A DNA stretch of 64,000 bases from a virus, in the IMG/VR virus record IMGVR_UViG_3300010370_000030, positions 1-64,000 of that record; one strand, written 5' to 3'. The translations under genes and the position numbers were made by a program. Below the pieces are notes generated by a model. That model did no database searches and was not told the DNA's origin. It saw only the letters and a program-made list of their open reading frames with translations. Position 1 is the stretch's first letter, and every line of letters starts with the position of its first letter. This document shows positions 1-6,243 of this stretch, one piece after another.

Positions 1-288
1 AAAGAGCTAGAAGAACATGTCTGGTTCCAGCATAGAAGCTATATTGGTAGAGCAAGACTAATGAGAATGAAACCAAAGACATGCCTGACATATCATAAAG
101 ATGATAGTAGTATGAGATTACATATTCCTATAGTGACTAATGAAGGATGTTTCTTCATTAATAATGAGATAGTAGGTAAGATGCATGATACAGGAAGACT
201 TTACCTTTATGATGTGAAATCAAAGCATACAGCAGTTAATGCATCGAGAGAAGATAGAATTCATCTAGTCGTTAACTGCTATCAGTGA
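1..288 (+). CDS. AspH-type 2-oxoglutarate/Fe(II) oxygenase, C-terminal part (5' cut by window edge)
   Basis: The frame is open to the first base, so the N-terminus lies outside the window. The visible part has the aspartyl/asparaginyl beta-hydroxylase pattern (PF05118 type): a metal-binding HxD-like segment in LTYHKDD, the strand LHIPIVTNEG, and the distal His with a following Arg in KHTAVN and DRIHLVV. In this family two His and one Asp hold Fe(II) and the Arg holds 2-oxoglutarate. The same block recurs in genes near 18.0, 22.7, 25.2, 28.1 and 29.6 kb. Its TGA overlaps the next start codon (TGATG), so the two proteins are probably made together. The substrate cannot be inferred. Confidence 0.75.
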   Translation, partial: KELEEHVWFQHRSYIGRARLMRMKPKTCLTYHKDDSSMRLHIPIVTNEGCFFINNEIVGKMHDTGRLYLYDVKSKHTAVNASREDRIHLVVNCYQ

Positions 289-878
289 TGAATTACTTCC
301 CATATGAATTTAAATTCGTATCTATCCTTAGTGACTGGGCTTTGAGTGGGGATACTAAGTTTTTAACAAAGATCAACTCCTTCTTCCGTAAGCAGTGGAC
401 ACCGGGTCTGAGGTATGTTATGGAAAAGGTAGAGGAAGAATTATGTGAGTATGGCCTTCCTCGCGTTATATCAGTTAACGTGTTTAATAGACCAGCTCAT
501 GATGAGCAGATTATTCATATTGATTACTTAAAACTGTTGAACGGAACAGTTATTCCTACATCTGTTGCATACAACATACCCATTATAGGCAATGATTCCT
601 CAATAATGAGGTGGTGGGATGGAGAATATGAGTTGGTGTACTTCGAGAAAGAACAACCGCCCCCATTACCACGCATATCAACATATAGAATAAAATGGAT
701 TACCCAACCACTTGTTGTTGATGAGCTTTACATATCAAAACCACACTTTGTCAGAATAGACCAACCACATAACGTTCAAATAGGTAACCAGGATAGGATA
801 CTGATATCACTGAGGTTTGAATCAAAAGTGACCATAGAAGAAGCTAGTGAGTGCGTAGGATATACCGGTTACCTATAA
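288..878 (+). CDS. Putative 2OG-oxygenase/cupin-fold protein with an 'HxD...NIPI' pattern
   Basis: A 196-residue protein. I see HIDYL (HxD), a strand containing YNIPIIGND, then a tryptophan-containing segment, a second His in DQPHNVQIG, and an Arg-rich strand RILISLRF. This order fits a double-stranded beta-helix oxygenase. The 25.6-26.1 kb protein shares it (HIDRD, INIPI, FHDI, VIISLRS), and the 22.9-23.5 kb protein resembles it. A GTG lies just upstream at 285, but ATG 288 gives the tight TGATG overlap with the AspH-type gene before it. Whether it binds iron or is a degenerate partner is unknown. Confidence 0.6.
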   Translation: MNYFPYEFKFVSILSDWALSGDTKFLTKINSFFRKQWTPGLRYVMEKVEEELCEYGLPRVISVNVFNRPAHDEQIIHIDYLKLLNGTVIPTSVAYNIPIIGNDSSIMRWWDGEYELVYFEKEQPPPLPRISTYRIKWITQPLVVDELYISKPHFVRIDQPHNVQIGNQDRILISLRFESKVTIEEASECVGYTGYL

Positions 879-1061
879 TGTATAGAACCTGTTAGTCCCC
901 ATCTTGAGGACTTCGTTTACCTAGCTTTAGGATATTCTTTTTACTAAACCGTTTACCTATTATTTTACGTAGCGTAGTACAATCACAAAATAATTAATTT
1001 TTTACTAGTCTTGCGGAGTTACGTTACCTAAGCCTAGTAGCATAATAGAGTTTCAACGGAG

Positions 1062-1317
1062 TTTCCTGCATTGTAGGATAAGATATTTTGCATAGTAGGA
1101 AATGCGTTTAAATACGGGGGGTGGTGTGAGGTGATTTGGACCTCAGACTCTCTCAAAAGTCAACAGACCATCTCTCAATCACTTTCCCATAATACAAAAT
1201 CATTTCCCACAATACAAAATACTCCCCACCTCAACATTTCATACCTCAACTATTCACATCTAAACATTTCATACCTCAACAATCCCACAATACAAAATCA
1301 TTTCCTACAATGTAAAA
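1062..1317. repeat. Short repeats around a TTTCC-ACAAT motif
   Basis: Non-coding stretch. A motif like TTTCCYACAATRYAAAA occurs several times: tandem 20-base copies at 1181-1200 and 1201-1220, and further copies at 1283-1298 and 1299-1317. More GC-containing relatives at 1062-1080 and 1087-1104 and at about 2049-2066 include the palindrome TCCTACATTGTAGGA. A separate 18-base unit (AACATTTCATACCTCAAC) is repeated at about 1233 and 1265. The 879-1061 stretch before it shows no convincing gene. The motif could be an operator, but nothing here proves that. Confidence 0.6.
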
Positions 1318-1330
1318 AACCCCTCCAAAT

Positions 1331-1370
1331 AAAAAAAAAGAATCTAGCTTTTACACTAGATTCTTTTTAA
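1331..1370 (-). terminator. Intrinsic terminator of the C-free gene (possibly bidirectional)
   Basis: A 10-bp perfect stem (AAGAATCTAG with CTAGATTCTT, 1338-1347 and 1356-1365) and an 8-base loop. Read on the minus strand, it is followed by a run of T (the A run at 1331-1339), just after the minus-strand stop at 1384. A short T run on the + side could also stop transcription from the left. Confidence 0.8.
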
Positions 1371-1383
1371 TTATCAACCCCTT

Positions 1384-1773
1384 CTAATCATTCTTCACAT
1401 TCACAAACACACTATACTCCTCCTCACCATAACTCACACAATACATCCACTCCTCATTCCCACTCTCCCACAACATAAACCCATCATCATACCACTCATT
1501 CCAATCACAATCCTCATCATCACATTCCTCTCCAAACTCCTTCCTAATATTCTCCTTCCACTCCTCAAACCCCATATACTCATCACTCTTCCTAAACTCC
1601 TCTAACCCTCCCCTACATCCAAACACAAACTCATATACTCCATCCCCTCCCTCTTCAATAATCTCCACAATATCACTATACTCAAACCCATTATTCAAAT
1701 ACTCAATCTCACTCTTCATCTTCTCAATCATCACACTCACATTCACAACTTTATTAATCACAACTTTACTCAT
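1384..1773 (-). CDS. Strongly acidic protein of unknown function, encoded without cytosine
   Basis: A 129-residue protein with about 35 Asp/Glu against about 11 Lys/Arg. The coding strand has no C, so the protein lacks Pro, His, Gln, Thr and Ala entirely. I chose ATG 1773 because GGAG lies 6 bases before it; in-frame starts at 1785 and 1797 are possible. The gene has a TATAAT promoter upstream and an intrinsic terminator directly downstream, so it is a complete monocistronic unit opposite to its neighbours. I recognise no family. The charge resembles DNA-mimic proteins such as phage anti-restriction factors, but that is only a suggestion. Confidence 0.7.
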   Translation of the reverse strand: MSKVVINKVVNVSVMIEKMKSEIEYLNNGFEYSDIVEIIEEGGDGVYEFVFGCRGGLEEFRKSDEYMGFEEWKENIRKEFGEECDDEDCDWNEWYDDGFMLWESGNEEWMYCVSYGEEEYSVFVNVKND

Positions 1774-1817
1774 TTCTCTCTCCATTAAATTAAACACCTC
1801 TCAAACAACAACAACAT

Positions 1818-1844
1818 ATTATAACAAACACATTCTCTCATCAA
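1818..1844 (-). promoter_or_regulatory. Sigma-70-type promoter of the C-free gene
   Basis: On the minus strand a perfect -10 (TATAAT, 1823-1818) follows a TTGATG (1844-1839) at 15 bases, which is a short spacer. The expected start is near 1811, giving a leader of about 38 bases to ATG 1773. Confidence 0.6.
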
Positions 1845-1864
1845 CTCTCTATCAAAATACCCAA

Positions 1865-1902
1865 GTCAACAGTAAGCTCATTCAAAAGACCATACTGTTG
1901 AC
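1865..1902. repeat. 10-bp perfect inverted repeat (GTCAACAGTA / TACTGTTGAC)
   Basis: Arms at 1865-1874 and 1893-1902 with 18 bases between. The left arm begins exactly where the G-free block ends. The right arm contains TTGAC, which could act as a -35 for rightward transcription. An 8-base direct repeat (AAGCTCAT) lies in and after the loop. Confidence 0.7.
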
Positions 1903-1930
1903 AAGCTCATGCAAAGTATGAGACAATGAG

Positions 1931-1984
1931 TGGGGGACCGTTTGCGCGGGGTTGGCGGTGGCGCGCTCTCGCCGTCCATCCCCA
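1931..1984 (+). other. GC-rich segment able to fold; candidate small RNA or regulatory site
   Basis: TGGGG (1931-1935) pairs with CCCCA (1980-1984), GAC with GTC inside it, and an inner GGCG/CGCC hairpin closes the centre. The GC content is far above the flanks. There is no ORF. A TTGACA lies upstream at 1898-1903 but no good -10 follows. Identity unknown. The rest of 1865-2075 holds no gene that I can support. Confidence 0.35.
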
Positions 1985-2075
1985 GAGTGCCTGTTCGAAC
2001 GCATAGAGACATCATCCATAAAAAAAGAGACCAAGACAACAGACCACATATCCTACATTGTAGGAAATAAATATG

Positions 2076-2104
2076 TTGACTTCTGTTTTGGTCTATGAGA
2101 CAGT
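2076..2104 (+). promoter_or_regulatory. Weak relative of the early promoter
   Basis: TTGACT, then a 17-base spacer containing the GGTCTATG block seen in the other early promoters, but a poor -10 (GACAGT). The following leader (GTCGTTAAACAAAAGGA) matches the other early leaders. Confidence 0.5.
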
Positions 2105-2133
2105 GGCCTTGTCGTTAAACAAAAGGACTAATG

Positions 2134-2265
2134 ATGAAGGCAATCTACAAAGGGACGGAGTACTACATCATCTCTGTGCTTGGCGAATTGATCGAGATCG
2201 CCCCTACCAAACACGGTGCAGGGTCGTTCCTTGCGCATAAAGACTTTATCACCATTGTGGAGTAA
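2134..2265 (+). CDS. Small hypothetical early protein (43 aa)
   Basis: ATG 2134 has AGGA 6 bases upstream; ATG 2131 is an alternative. The product starts MKAIYKGTEYYIISVLGE. It is first in the early block and is followed by the next small gene two bases later. No family recognised. Confidence 0.6.
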   Translation: MKAIYKGTEYYIISVLGELIEIAPTKHGAGSFLAHKDFITIVE

Positions 2266-2267
2266 TC

Positions 2268-2441
2268 ATGAAGCGAAGCGCTATCAAGACTGGCATCTGG
2301 GGCGGCTTTGCCGCCTGGGTAGGAGTGCAGACATACAGGCTGATCACAGCCGTTGTCATGTTCATCCAATTGGTGTTCGGACTCTCTCTTGCTGCTGTAT
2401 CGCTCTGGATCGCCGTACACTACAATCTAATACCCAACTGA
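2268..2441 (+). CDS. Small membrane protein (57 aa)
   Basis: A short basic N-terminus (MKRSAIKTG) is followed by a hydrophobic stretch from about residue 24 to 51 that would cross the membrane once. The start lies two bases after the previous stop. The TGA is immediately followed by the TTGACC of the next promoter. Function unknown; early single-span phage proteins often act on the host envelope, but nothing specific is visible. Confidence 0.6.
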   Translation: MKRSAIKTGIWGGFAAWVGVQTYRLITAVVMFIQLVFGLSLAAVSLWIAVHYNLIPN

Positions 2442-2442
2442 G

Positions 2443-2471
2443 TTGACCTGGTATTTGGTCTGTGCTATACT
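2443..2471 (+). promoter_or_regulatory. Early sigma-70 promoter
   Basis: TTGACC, 17 bases, TATACT: close to consensus. It is the clearest member of a repeated family at 2.4-8.2 kb that shares GGTCT in the spacer and a TGACC/TGGCC block after the -10. Confidence 0.9.
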
Positions 2472-2498
2472 GACCTCACTGTTCAAATGGAGTTCCAA

Positions 2499-2855
2499 AT
2501 GAAAGTGTTCGTGTACTTCAACTTGCACAAGAAGTGCTGGTCTGTCAAAGCTCTCGAGGGTCCCCGCAAGGGCCGGGTGGTCCAGCATGCGAAGACTATC
2601 GCTCTGCATAACGTCACATTCAAGGTGTCCGAGGCTGGACGTCAACGAGTGCTGCGGGAGAAGAAGAAGAATGTGCATGCAGGAGCTGTTGGCACGCTGG
2701 ATGTGTACTCATATGAGCCCAGCTCTGTTGACGGTCTCGCCAAGGTCTCATACAATCCCTACAAGGCAGGACACTTCGTCAACAAAGAGACGAATGAGCC
2801 TGTCTACACCGCGCAGTATGCGTATCTCATTGACAAAACCGTGATGGTGAAATAA
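2499..2855 (+). CDS. Hypothetical early protein (118 aa)
   Basis: Start chosen at ATG 2499 because GGAG lies 6 bases before it; ATG 2487 lacks a site. The product is basic with aromatic strands near the N-terminus (MKVFVYFNLHKKCWSVKA) and resembles small single-domain phage proteins. The next gene starts directly at its stop, so they form one early transcript under the promoter at 2443. Function not recognised. Confidence 0.75.
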   Translation: MKVFVYFNLHKKCWSVKALEGPRKGRVVQHAKTIALHNVTFKVSEAGRQRVLREKKKNVHAGAVGTLDVYSYEPSSVDGLAKVSYNPYKAGHFVNKETNEPVYTAQYAYLIDKTVMVK

Positions 2856-3263
2856 ATGTTTGATTCCACTCGCTTCGCTTCCTACAACGACTACAACGAC
2901 TATCTCACCCGCAAGCTCGCTCATTACAATGAGTGGCTGGGAGATCCCAAGCGGACGTTCAAGAATGGTCCCTACCCAGGGTTCCCTGAGGACCTCGAGC
3001 ATGCAGCTCGTATCCAGTCCTTCAAGAAGGCAGCTGCTCAGGAGTTCGAGAAGAAGGCGAACCCTCCCATTGAGCGCAAGAAGAAGTCAAAGAAGGCAAA
3101 GAAGACTGCTGATGGTGGTCCTACCAAACAAGAGCGTGCTGTTGACATCTTCAAGCGTTTGAGTGGGGAGAAGGCTGCGACCATCCAAGCAATCCAGGAT
3201 GAGCTCGGCATGTCGCTCGCTGGTGCCACTACATACTTCTACAATGCAAAGAAGTTGGTCTGA
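2856..3263 (+). CDS. Hypothetical protein with PYPGFPE and GATTYFYNAKK segments (135 aa)
   Basis: Two parts joined by a Lys/Ala-rich linker (about residues 75-90). The N-terminal part (KLAHYNEWL...PYPGFPED) matches the 52-aa protein at 13016. The C-terminal part (about 95-135, ending GATTYFYNAKK) matches the end of the 5012 protein (GATTYYYNAKK), perhaps a small winged-helix-like DNA-binding unit. The start abuts the previous stop. The linkage of two separate small families suggests a fusion. Function unknown. Confidence 0.75.
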   Translation: MFDSTRFASYNDYNDYLTRKLAHYNEWLGDPKRTFKNGPYPGFPEDLEHAARIQSFKKAAAQEFEKKANPPIERKKKSKKAKKTADGGPTKQERAVDIFKRLSGEKAATIQAIQDELGMSLAGATTYFYNAKKLV

Positions 3264-3264
3264 G

Positions 3265-3293
3265 TTGACCTAAGGTCTGGTCTGTTGTAATAT
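3265..3293 (+). promoter_or_regulatory. Early sigma-70 promoter
   Basis: TTGACC, 17 bases, TAATAT. It starts one base after the preceding TGA stop (TGAGTTGACC). The spacer holds the near-palindrome GACCTAAGGTC. Confidence 0.85.
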
Positions 3294-3319
3294 GGCCAGA
3301 CCTTAACAAGGAGATAGAG

Positions 3320-3631
3320 ATGTCAGTTCAAATCAAATCTGTTGTTCGTCCTACTCAACTCGTTCGCAATGTAATGTACAAACACGAGAGTACACGTGGA
3401 CTCGTGTTCACAAACAAGTACAAAACTTGTAGAACTGTCAAGTGCTATTTTGATCCCAAAGTAGGTGCAGAGGAACTCATTTCAGACATCACATCAGTTC
3501 TACAAACAGCAGGTGTACAAGAGTTCAAAATCAAAACCCTAAAGTACACGGATCCATTTCTCTTGGGTCGTATGTGTTACACCTTTAATTCTCTCATTGT
3601 AAGAATCCCTTTCTCAGAACAAGCTCAATAA
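3320..3631 (+). CDS. Hypothetical early protein (103 aa)
   Basis: Led by its own promoter and AAGGAG. Starts MSVQIKSVVRPTQLV. No membrane segment or motif that I can assign. The codon usage is more A-rich than its neighbours. Single-gene unit between two near-identical promoters. Confidence 0.7.
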   Translation: MSVQIKSVVRPTQLVRNVMYKHESTRGLVFTNKYKTCRTVKCYFDPKVGAEELISDITSVLQTAGVQEFKIKTLKYTDPFLLGRMCYTFNSLIVRIPFSEQAQ

Positions 3632-3639
3632 ACAAATAG

Positions 3640-3668
3640 TTGACCTAAGGTCTGGTCTGTAGTAATAT
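3640..3668 (+). promoter_or_regulatory. Early sigma-70 promoter
   Basis: TTGACC, 17 bases, TAATAT. Almost a copy of the promoter at 3265, including the spacer and the GGCCAGACCTTAA after the -10. Confidence 0.85.
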
Positions 3669-3695
3669 GGCCAGACCTTAAATAAGGAGATTGAG

Positions 3696-3923
3696 ATGTA
3701 CGTTCAAGTCTACATTCCTACTGTGATTCTCGAGATGGTTGAAGAGGCCTTTGAAGGGCTCTTTGGCCGCAGGCCTACCACAAAGGAGCTGCGGGACTTC
3801 TTCGCAGCAGACGTAGCAACACTGTACGATCAAGGCATTCACGAAGCTCCTACAAACGAGCTCGAGGACTCCCTCCATCACTTCTTCTATCACAAATTCA
3901 ACACTCCTCCGGAGGCTGCATAA
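3696..3923 (+). CDS. Hypothetical early protein (75 aa)
   Basis: AAGGAG upstream. Predicted mostly helical and acidic (MYVQVYIPTVILEMVEEAFE). First of three genes whose stops and starts overlap (TAATG, then ATGA). Function unknown. Confidence 0.7.
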   Translation: MYVQVYIPTVILEMVEEAFEGLFGRRPTTKELRDFFAADVATLYDQGIHEAPTNELEDSLHHFFYHKFNTPPEAA

Positions 3924-4060
3924 TGAGCTGGGCACGCAAGATGGCTGACAAGCGGAAGATCAATCGTGTATTGGTCCGCTGCAAGAATGTCCGACACAAC
4001 GACAAGCGTACTAAGGTAATGGAGCGTGAGCTCCGCAAAGAAGAGCGAGGTGTAGCATGA
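3923..4060 (+). CDS. Small basic protein (45 aa)
   Basis: Starts inside the previous stop (TAATG). Very rich in Lys and Arg (MSWARKMADKRKINRVLVR). It may bind nucleic acid by charge alone. No family recognised. Confidence 0.55.
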   Translation: MSWARKMADKRKINRVLVRCKNVRHNDKRTKVMERELRKEERGVA

Positions 4061-4218
4061 GCCGTGCGAAAGAACTCCTGGAAGACATCAAAGAAGATAT
4101 CCGCGATGGGTTCCTCTCCGACAAAAGCATTGCACGGAAGTATGATGTGCCTATTGAATGGGTGTACATTGCGTGGGACCAGCTCTGTCAAGAAGAACAT
4201 AATTGTGAGTTGACCTGA
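4057..4218 (+). CDS. Small helix-turn-helix-like protein (53 aa)
   Basis: Starts inside the previous stop (ATGA). The segment SDKSIARKYDVPIEWVYIAW has the spacing of a helix-turn-helix (a helix, a turn at the glycine-equivalent Asp, then a recognition helix). The last codons overlap the -35 of the next promoter, so the gene and that promoter share bases. Possibly a regulator of the early block; inference only. Confidence 0.6.
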   Translation: MSRAKELLEDIKEDIRDGFLSDKSIARKYDVPIEWVYIAWDQLCQEEHNCELT

Positions 4219-4238
4219 TACCTGGTCTATAGTATGAT
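4210..4238 (+). promoter_or_regulatory. Early sigma-70 promoter
   Basis: TTGACC, 17 bases, TATGAT. Its -35 lies within the last codons of the preceding gene. Confidence 0.85.
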
Positions 4239-4266
4239 GGCCTCACGTTAAACAAAGGAGTTAGTA

Positions 4267-4497
4267 ATGAGCCAAGCACAATTCTTCTACGAAGTCAATC
4301 GGGAGCAAGCAGAGATGGAAGATGTCAACGCCGAGCTGCAGATCCTTGCAGACGAAGTGCAGCAGGAAGTAATCGAAGAGCAGTTCCGTCGGTTCCTGCA
4401 GGAAGTATTCGGAGCTCTCTACGAGGAGATCGATCTGGGTTGTGAGTTCGACCTCATCCAGGATATGGAAGCTGGTTGGGACCTTCATAAGGCCTGA
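4267..4497 (+). CDS. Acidic helical early protein (76 aa)
   Basis: AAAGGAG upstream. Strongly acidic and predicted helical/coiled (many Glu and Gln; EVQQEVIEEQFRRFLQEVFG). Single-gene unit between promoters. Function unknown. Confidence 0.7.
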   Translation: MSQAQFFYEVNREQAEMEDVNAELQILADEVQQEVIEEQFRRFLQEVFGALYEEIDLGCEFDLIQDMEAGWDLHKA

Positions 4498-4498
4498 G

Positions 4499-4527
4499 TT
4501 GACCAAAGGGCTGGTCTAGTATAGACT
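4499..4527 (+). promoter_or_regulatory. Early sigma-70 promoter
   Basis: TTGACC, 17 bases, TAGACT. It directly follows a TGA stop (TGAGTTGACC). Confidence 0.75.
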
Positions 4528-4552
4528 GGCCCTACTTTAACAGGAGATGGTA

Positions 4553-4954
4553 ATGAAAGCTGGAACGTACTACATCGGTGACCTCTGCTATGTGTTCAAC
4601 ATGGACGACTGGAATGATGTGTGCAACATCACGATGGATGGACGTGAGGGTGAGTTTGAGCTGCCAGATGGTCGCAAGTTCGCACTCTACAACACTGCAT
4701 ATGGTGATGGAGAGTACAACGACCAGTTTGGCAACAAATACCCTGTCGACTCTGGCACTATCGGATGTGTGTTGTGGAAAGACACTTCTCGCTATGAGTA
4801 CATCCTTGCTGATGTGGGTGCTGTTGTTGACATGAAAGAGGATTTCGATACCTGCTCAGATGGGAACGGTCTCATCAAAATCGGTAGCACGACTATCGAC
4901 ACTGCCGAAGAATGGCTCGATCAGTATGATGAAGAGAATGAAGAATGGAGTTGA
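4553..4954 (+). CDS. Hypothetical early protein, GTYYIGDLCYV type (133 aa)
   Basis: ATG 4553 has GGAG 6 bases before it; ATG 4547 is too close to that site. The opening MKAGTYYIGDLCYV and later DSGTIGCVLWKD recall a family of small proteins that I have seen in many phages and bacteria, with no known function. Acidic. Own promoter. Confidence 0.75.
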   Translation: MKAGTYYIGDLCYVFNMDDWNDVCNITMDGREGEFELPDGRKFALYNTAYGDGEYNDQFGNKYPVDSGTIGCVLWKDTSRYEYILADVGAVVDMKEDFDTCSDGNGLIKIGSTTIDTAEEWLDQYDEENEEWS

Positions 4955-4979
4955 CCTGAAATCTGGTCTATGGTATGCT
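4951..4979 (+). promoter_or_regulatory. Early sigma-70 promoter
   Basis: TTGACC, 17 bases, TATGCT. The TGA stop of the preceding gene is inside the -35 hexamer. Confidence 0.8.
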
Positions 4980-5011
4980 GGCCTTACGTTAATCAATTAA
5001 AGGAGTTTCAA

Positions 5012-5320
5012 ATGAACCAAGTCTTCTCAATGCTCACCCAGTCCCTCATCGATGGCAAAGATGCTGCTGCTGCAGTAGTTGCTCCTGCAAAGAAGAAAGC
5101 TGTCCGGGCTAAGCCTGCAGCGAAGAAGGATCTTGCAGAGCAGGTGGTCGAAGTAGTAAAGCTAAAGGCTCGCCCAGGCACGAAGGCTGATCTCGCTCTG
5201 GAGATCGTGCAGAAGGCAGGCACTCGTAAAGAAGCGATCGCTGAGATCATGGATGTGTGTGGTATGACGGTGCAGGGAGCAACGACGTACTACTACAATG
5301 CAAAGAAGAAGCTGGCCTAA
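5012..5320 (+). CDS. Ala/Lys-rich protein with a C-terminal GATTYYYNAKK domain (102 aa)
   Basis: ATG 5012 follows AAAGGAG. The first half is Ala/Lys-rich and probably disordered, with a histone-H1-like composition. The last ~45 residues (KADLALEIVQKAG...GATTYYYNAKK) match the end of the 2856 protein and may be a small DNA-binding fold. A nucleoid-binding role would fit, but is inferred from composition. Confidence 0.7.
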   Translation: MNQVFSMLTQSLIDGKDAAAAVVAPAKKKAVRAKPAAKKDLAEQVVEVVKLKARPGTKADLALEIVQKAGTRKEAIAEIMDVCGMTVQGATTYYYNAKKKLA

Positions 5321-5321
5321 G

Positions 5322-5357
5322 TTGACAACAAGGCTGGCCTACAACAGGCCAGCCTTT
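5322..5357 (+). terminator. Hairpin in place of an early promoter; terminator-like
   Basis: A perfect -35 (TTGACA, 5322-5327) sits where the other promoters are, but the -10 position holds an 8-bp perfect hairpin (GGCTGGCC / GGCCAGCC, 5332-5339 and 5347-5354) followed by TTT. It looks like an intrinsic terminator that grew from the same repeat family. Confidence 0.55.
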
Positions 5358-5379
5358 CATTCATCATAAGGAGTCTATT

Positions 5380-5682
5380 ATGTTCGCAATGCCTAACACT
5401 CGTCAAGTTCGTCGTATCATTCGTGAAGCTGCTCGTGATATCGGTGTCACGTTCGAGCGTCATTCGTGGACAGACAAAGTGGATGTTGAGAATCCGAAGC
5501 TGCGTCAGGTCTGCTTGAGTCCTCTCTATCTGGGACCTGAGCCTCACAGCAAGTATGACGAGCTGATCAACATTATCCGCAATCGTCTTGCTCAACACAA
5601 CCTCCTCATCATTCAAGGGTTGTCTGATCATCTCTATGTTCGGTTCTATGGCGAGATCGCCCCTCGCAAAAAAAAGGTCTGA
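5380..5682 (+). CDS. Hypothetical early protein (100 aa)
   Basis: AAGGAG upstream. Basic at both ends (RQVRRIIREAARDIG; PRKKKV). No assigned family. The only early gene here that is preceded by a hairpin rather than a clear promoter, so it may depend on read-through. Confidence 0.7.
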   Translation: MFAMPNTRQVRRIIREAARDIGVTFERHSWTDKVDVENPKLRQVCLSPLYLGPEPHSKYDELINIIRNRLAQHNLLIIQGLSDHLYVRFYGEIAPRKKKV

Positions 5683-5688
5683 CCTGAG

Positions 5689-5717
5689 TTGACCGTGAGG
5701 CTGGTCTATGGGATACT
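5689..5717 (+). promoter_or_regulatory. Early sigma-70 promoter
   Basis: TTGACC, 17 bases, GATACT. Confidence 0.8.
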
Positions 5718-5745
5718 GGCCTCACGTTAAACAAAGGAGTTAGTG

Positions 5746-5943
5746 ATGTACATCAATCTTCAGCCGAGCAAGACCTACAAGACCCGCGAGAACGCCATCA
5801 AGGCAGCGATGACGCAGGTCTGCAGCAAGCGTGACGATCTGCGGTTCATCATCAGCATCACGGAAGACGGTCGCTTCTTCCCAGTGTTCCTTGGTGTCAA
5901 TGCTCTGCCGGTGATCCACATCGGATTCTGTGTGGCAGCCTAA
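5746..5943 (+). CDS. Hypothetical early protein (65 aa)
   Basis: ATG 5746 is preceded by AAAGGAG; a GTG at 5743 is less likely. Starts MYINLQPSKTYKTRENAIKA. Compact alpha/beta-looking protein of a small-phage-protein type; no function recognised. Confidence 0.7.
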   Translation: MYINLQPSKTYKTRENAIKAAMTQVCSKRDDLRFIISITEDGRFFPVFLGVNALPVIHIGFCVAA

Positions 5944-5946
5944 GAG

Positions 5947-5975
5947 TTGACCAGGCCAGTGTTCTGAGGGATACT
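5947..5975 (+). promoter_or_regulatory. Early sigma-70 promoter
   Basis: TTGACC, 17 bases, GATACT, although the spacer differs from its relatives. Confidence 0.75.
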
Positions 5976-6003
5976 GGCCTCACTGTTAAACAAGGAGCTA
6001 ATG

Positions 6004-6243
6004 ATGAGTGCAAACGAGATCAAAGTCTACGGCATGTCGGTCGAGCGCATCCAGGAAGAGTATGTCAACAGCATCACGGCTCAGTGCTGCGGCCTGGAGA
6101 TGGTTGTGGCTGGCATCCTGAGCGATGTGCAAGAGGTTGTGCCGTTTGACCATGTCAGGCCCGAGCAAATCCGTCAGCAGCTGAACATCGCTAAGTACCT
6201 CCTTACGCTGATGGCTCGGCAACGTCGTGAGCAGGTAGCATGA
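6004..6243 (+). CDS. Hypothetical early protein (79 aa)
   Basis: ATG 6004 has AGGAG 6 bases upstream; ATG 6001 is closer and less likely. Mostly helical sequence (MSANEIKVYGMSVERIQEEY). First of three linked genes; its TGA overlaps the next ATG. Confidence 0.7.
   Translation: MSANEIKVYGMSVERIQEEYVNSITAQCCGLEMVVAGILSDVQEVVPFDHVRPEQIRQQLNIAKYLLTLMARQRREQVA

Larger units (their letters stand above)
1167..1864. other. Strand-asymmetric block: + strand almost free of G
   Basis: I read only four G residues on the + strand in these 698 bases: 1312, 1340, 1347 and 1359. Three of them sit in the stem of a terminator hairpin, where they are needed for pairing. From 1360 to 1864 there are 505 consecutive bases with no G. 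The surrounding sequence has normal G content. The block contains the repeats at 1181-1317 and one minus-strand gene whose coding strand therefore has no C. Confidence 0.97.

Noticed and set aside
1181-1317. CRISPR-like array
   Set aside because: Repeats are tandem or irregularly spaced and differ in length; there are no unique spacers of constant size and no cas genes.
1131-1370. 79-codon open frame on the + strand through the motif repeats
   Set aside because: It reads the short repeats and ends in the terminator hairpin, with no ribosome site. It is low-complexity sequence and not a gene.
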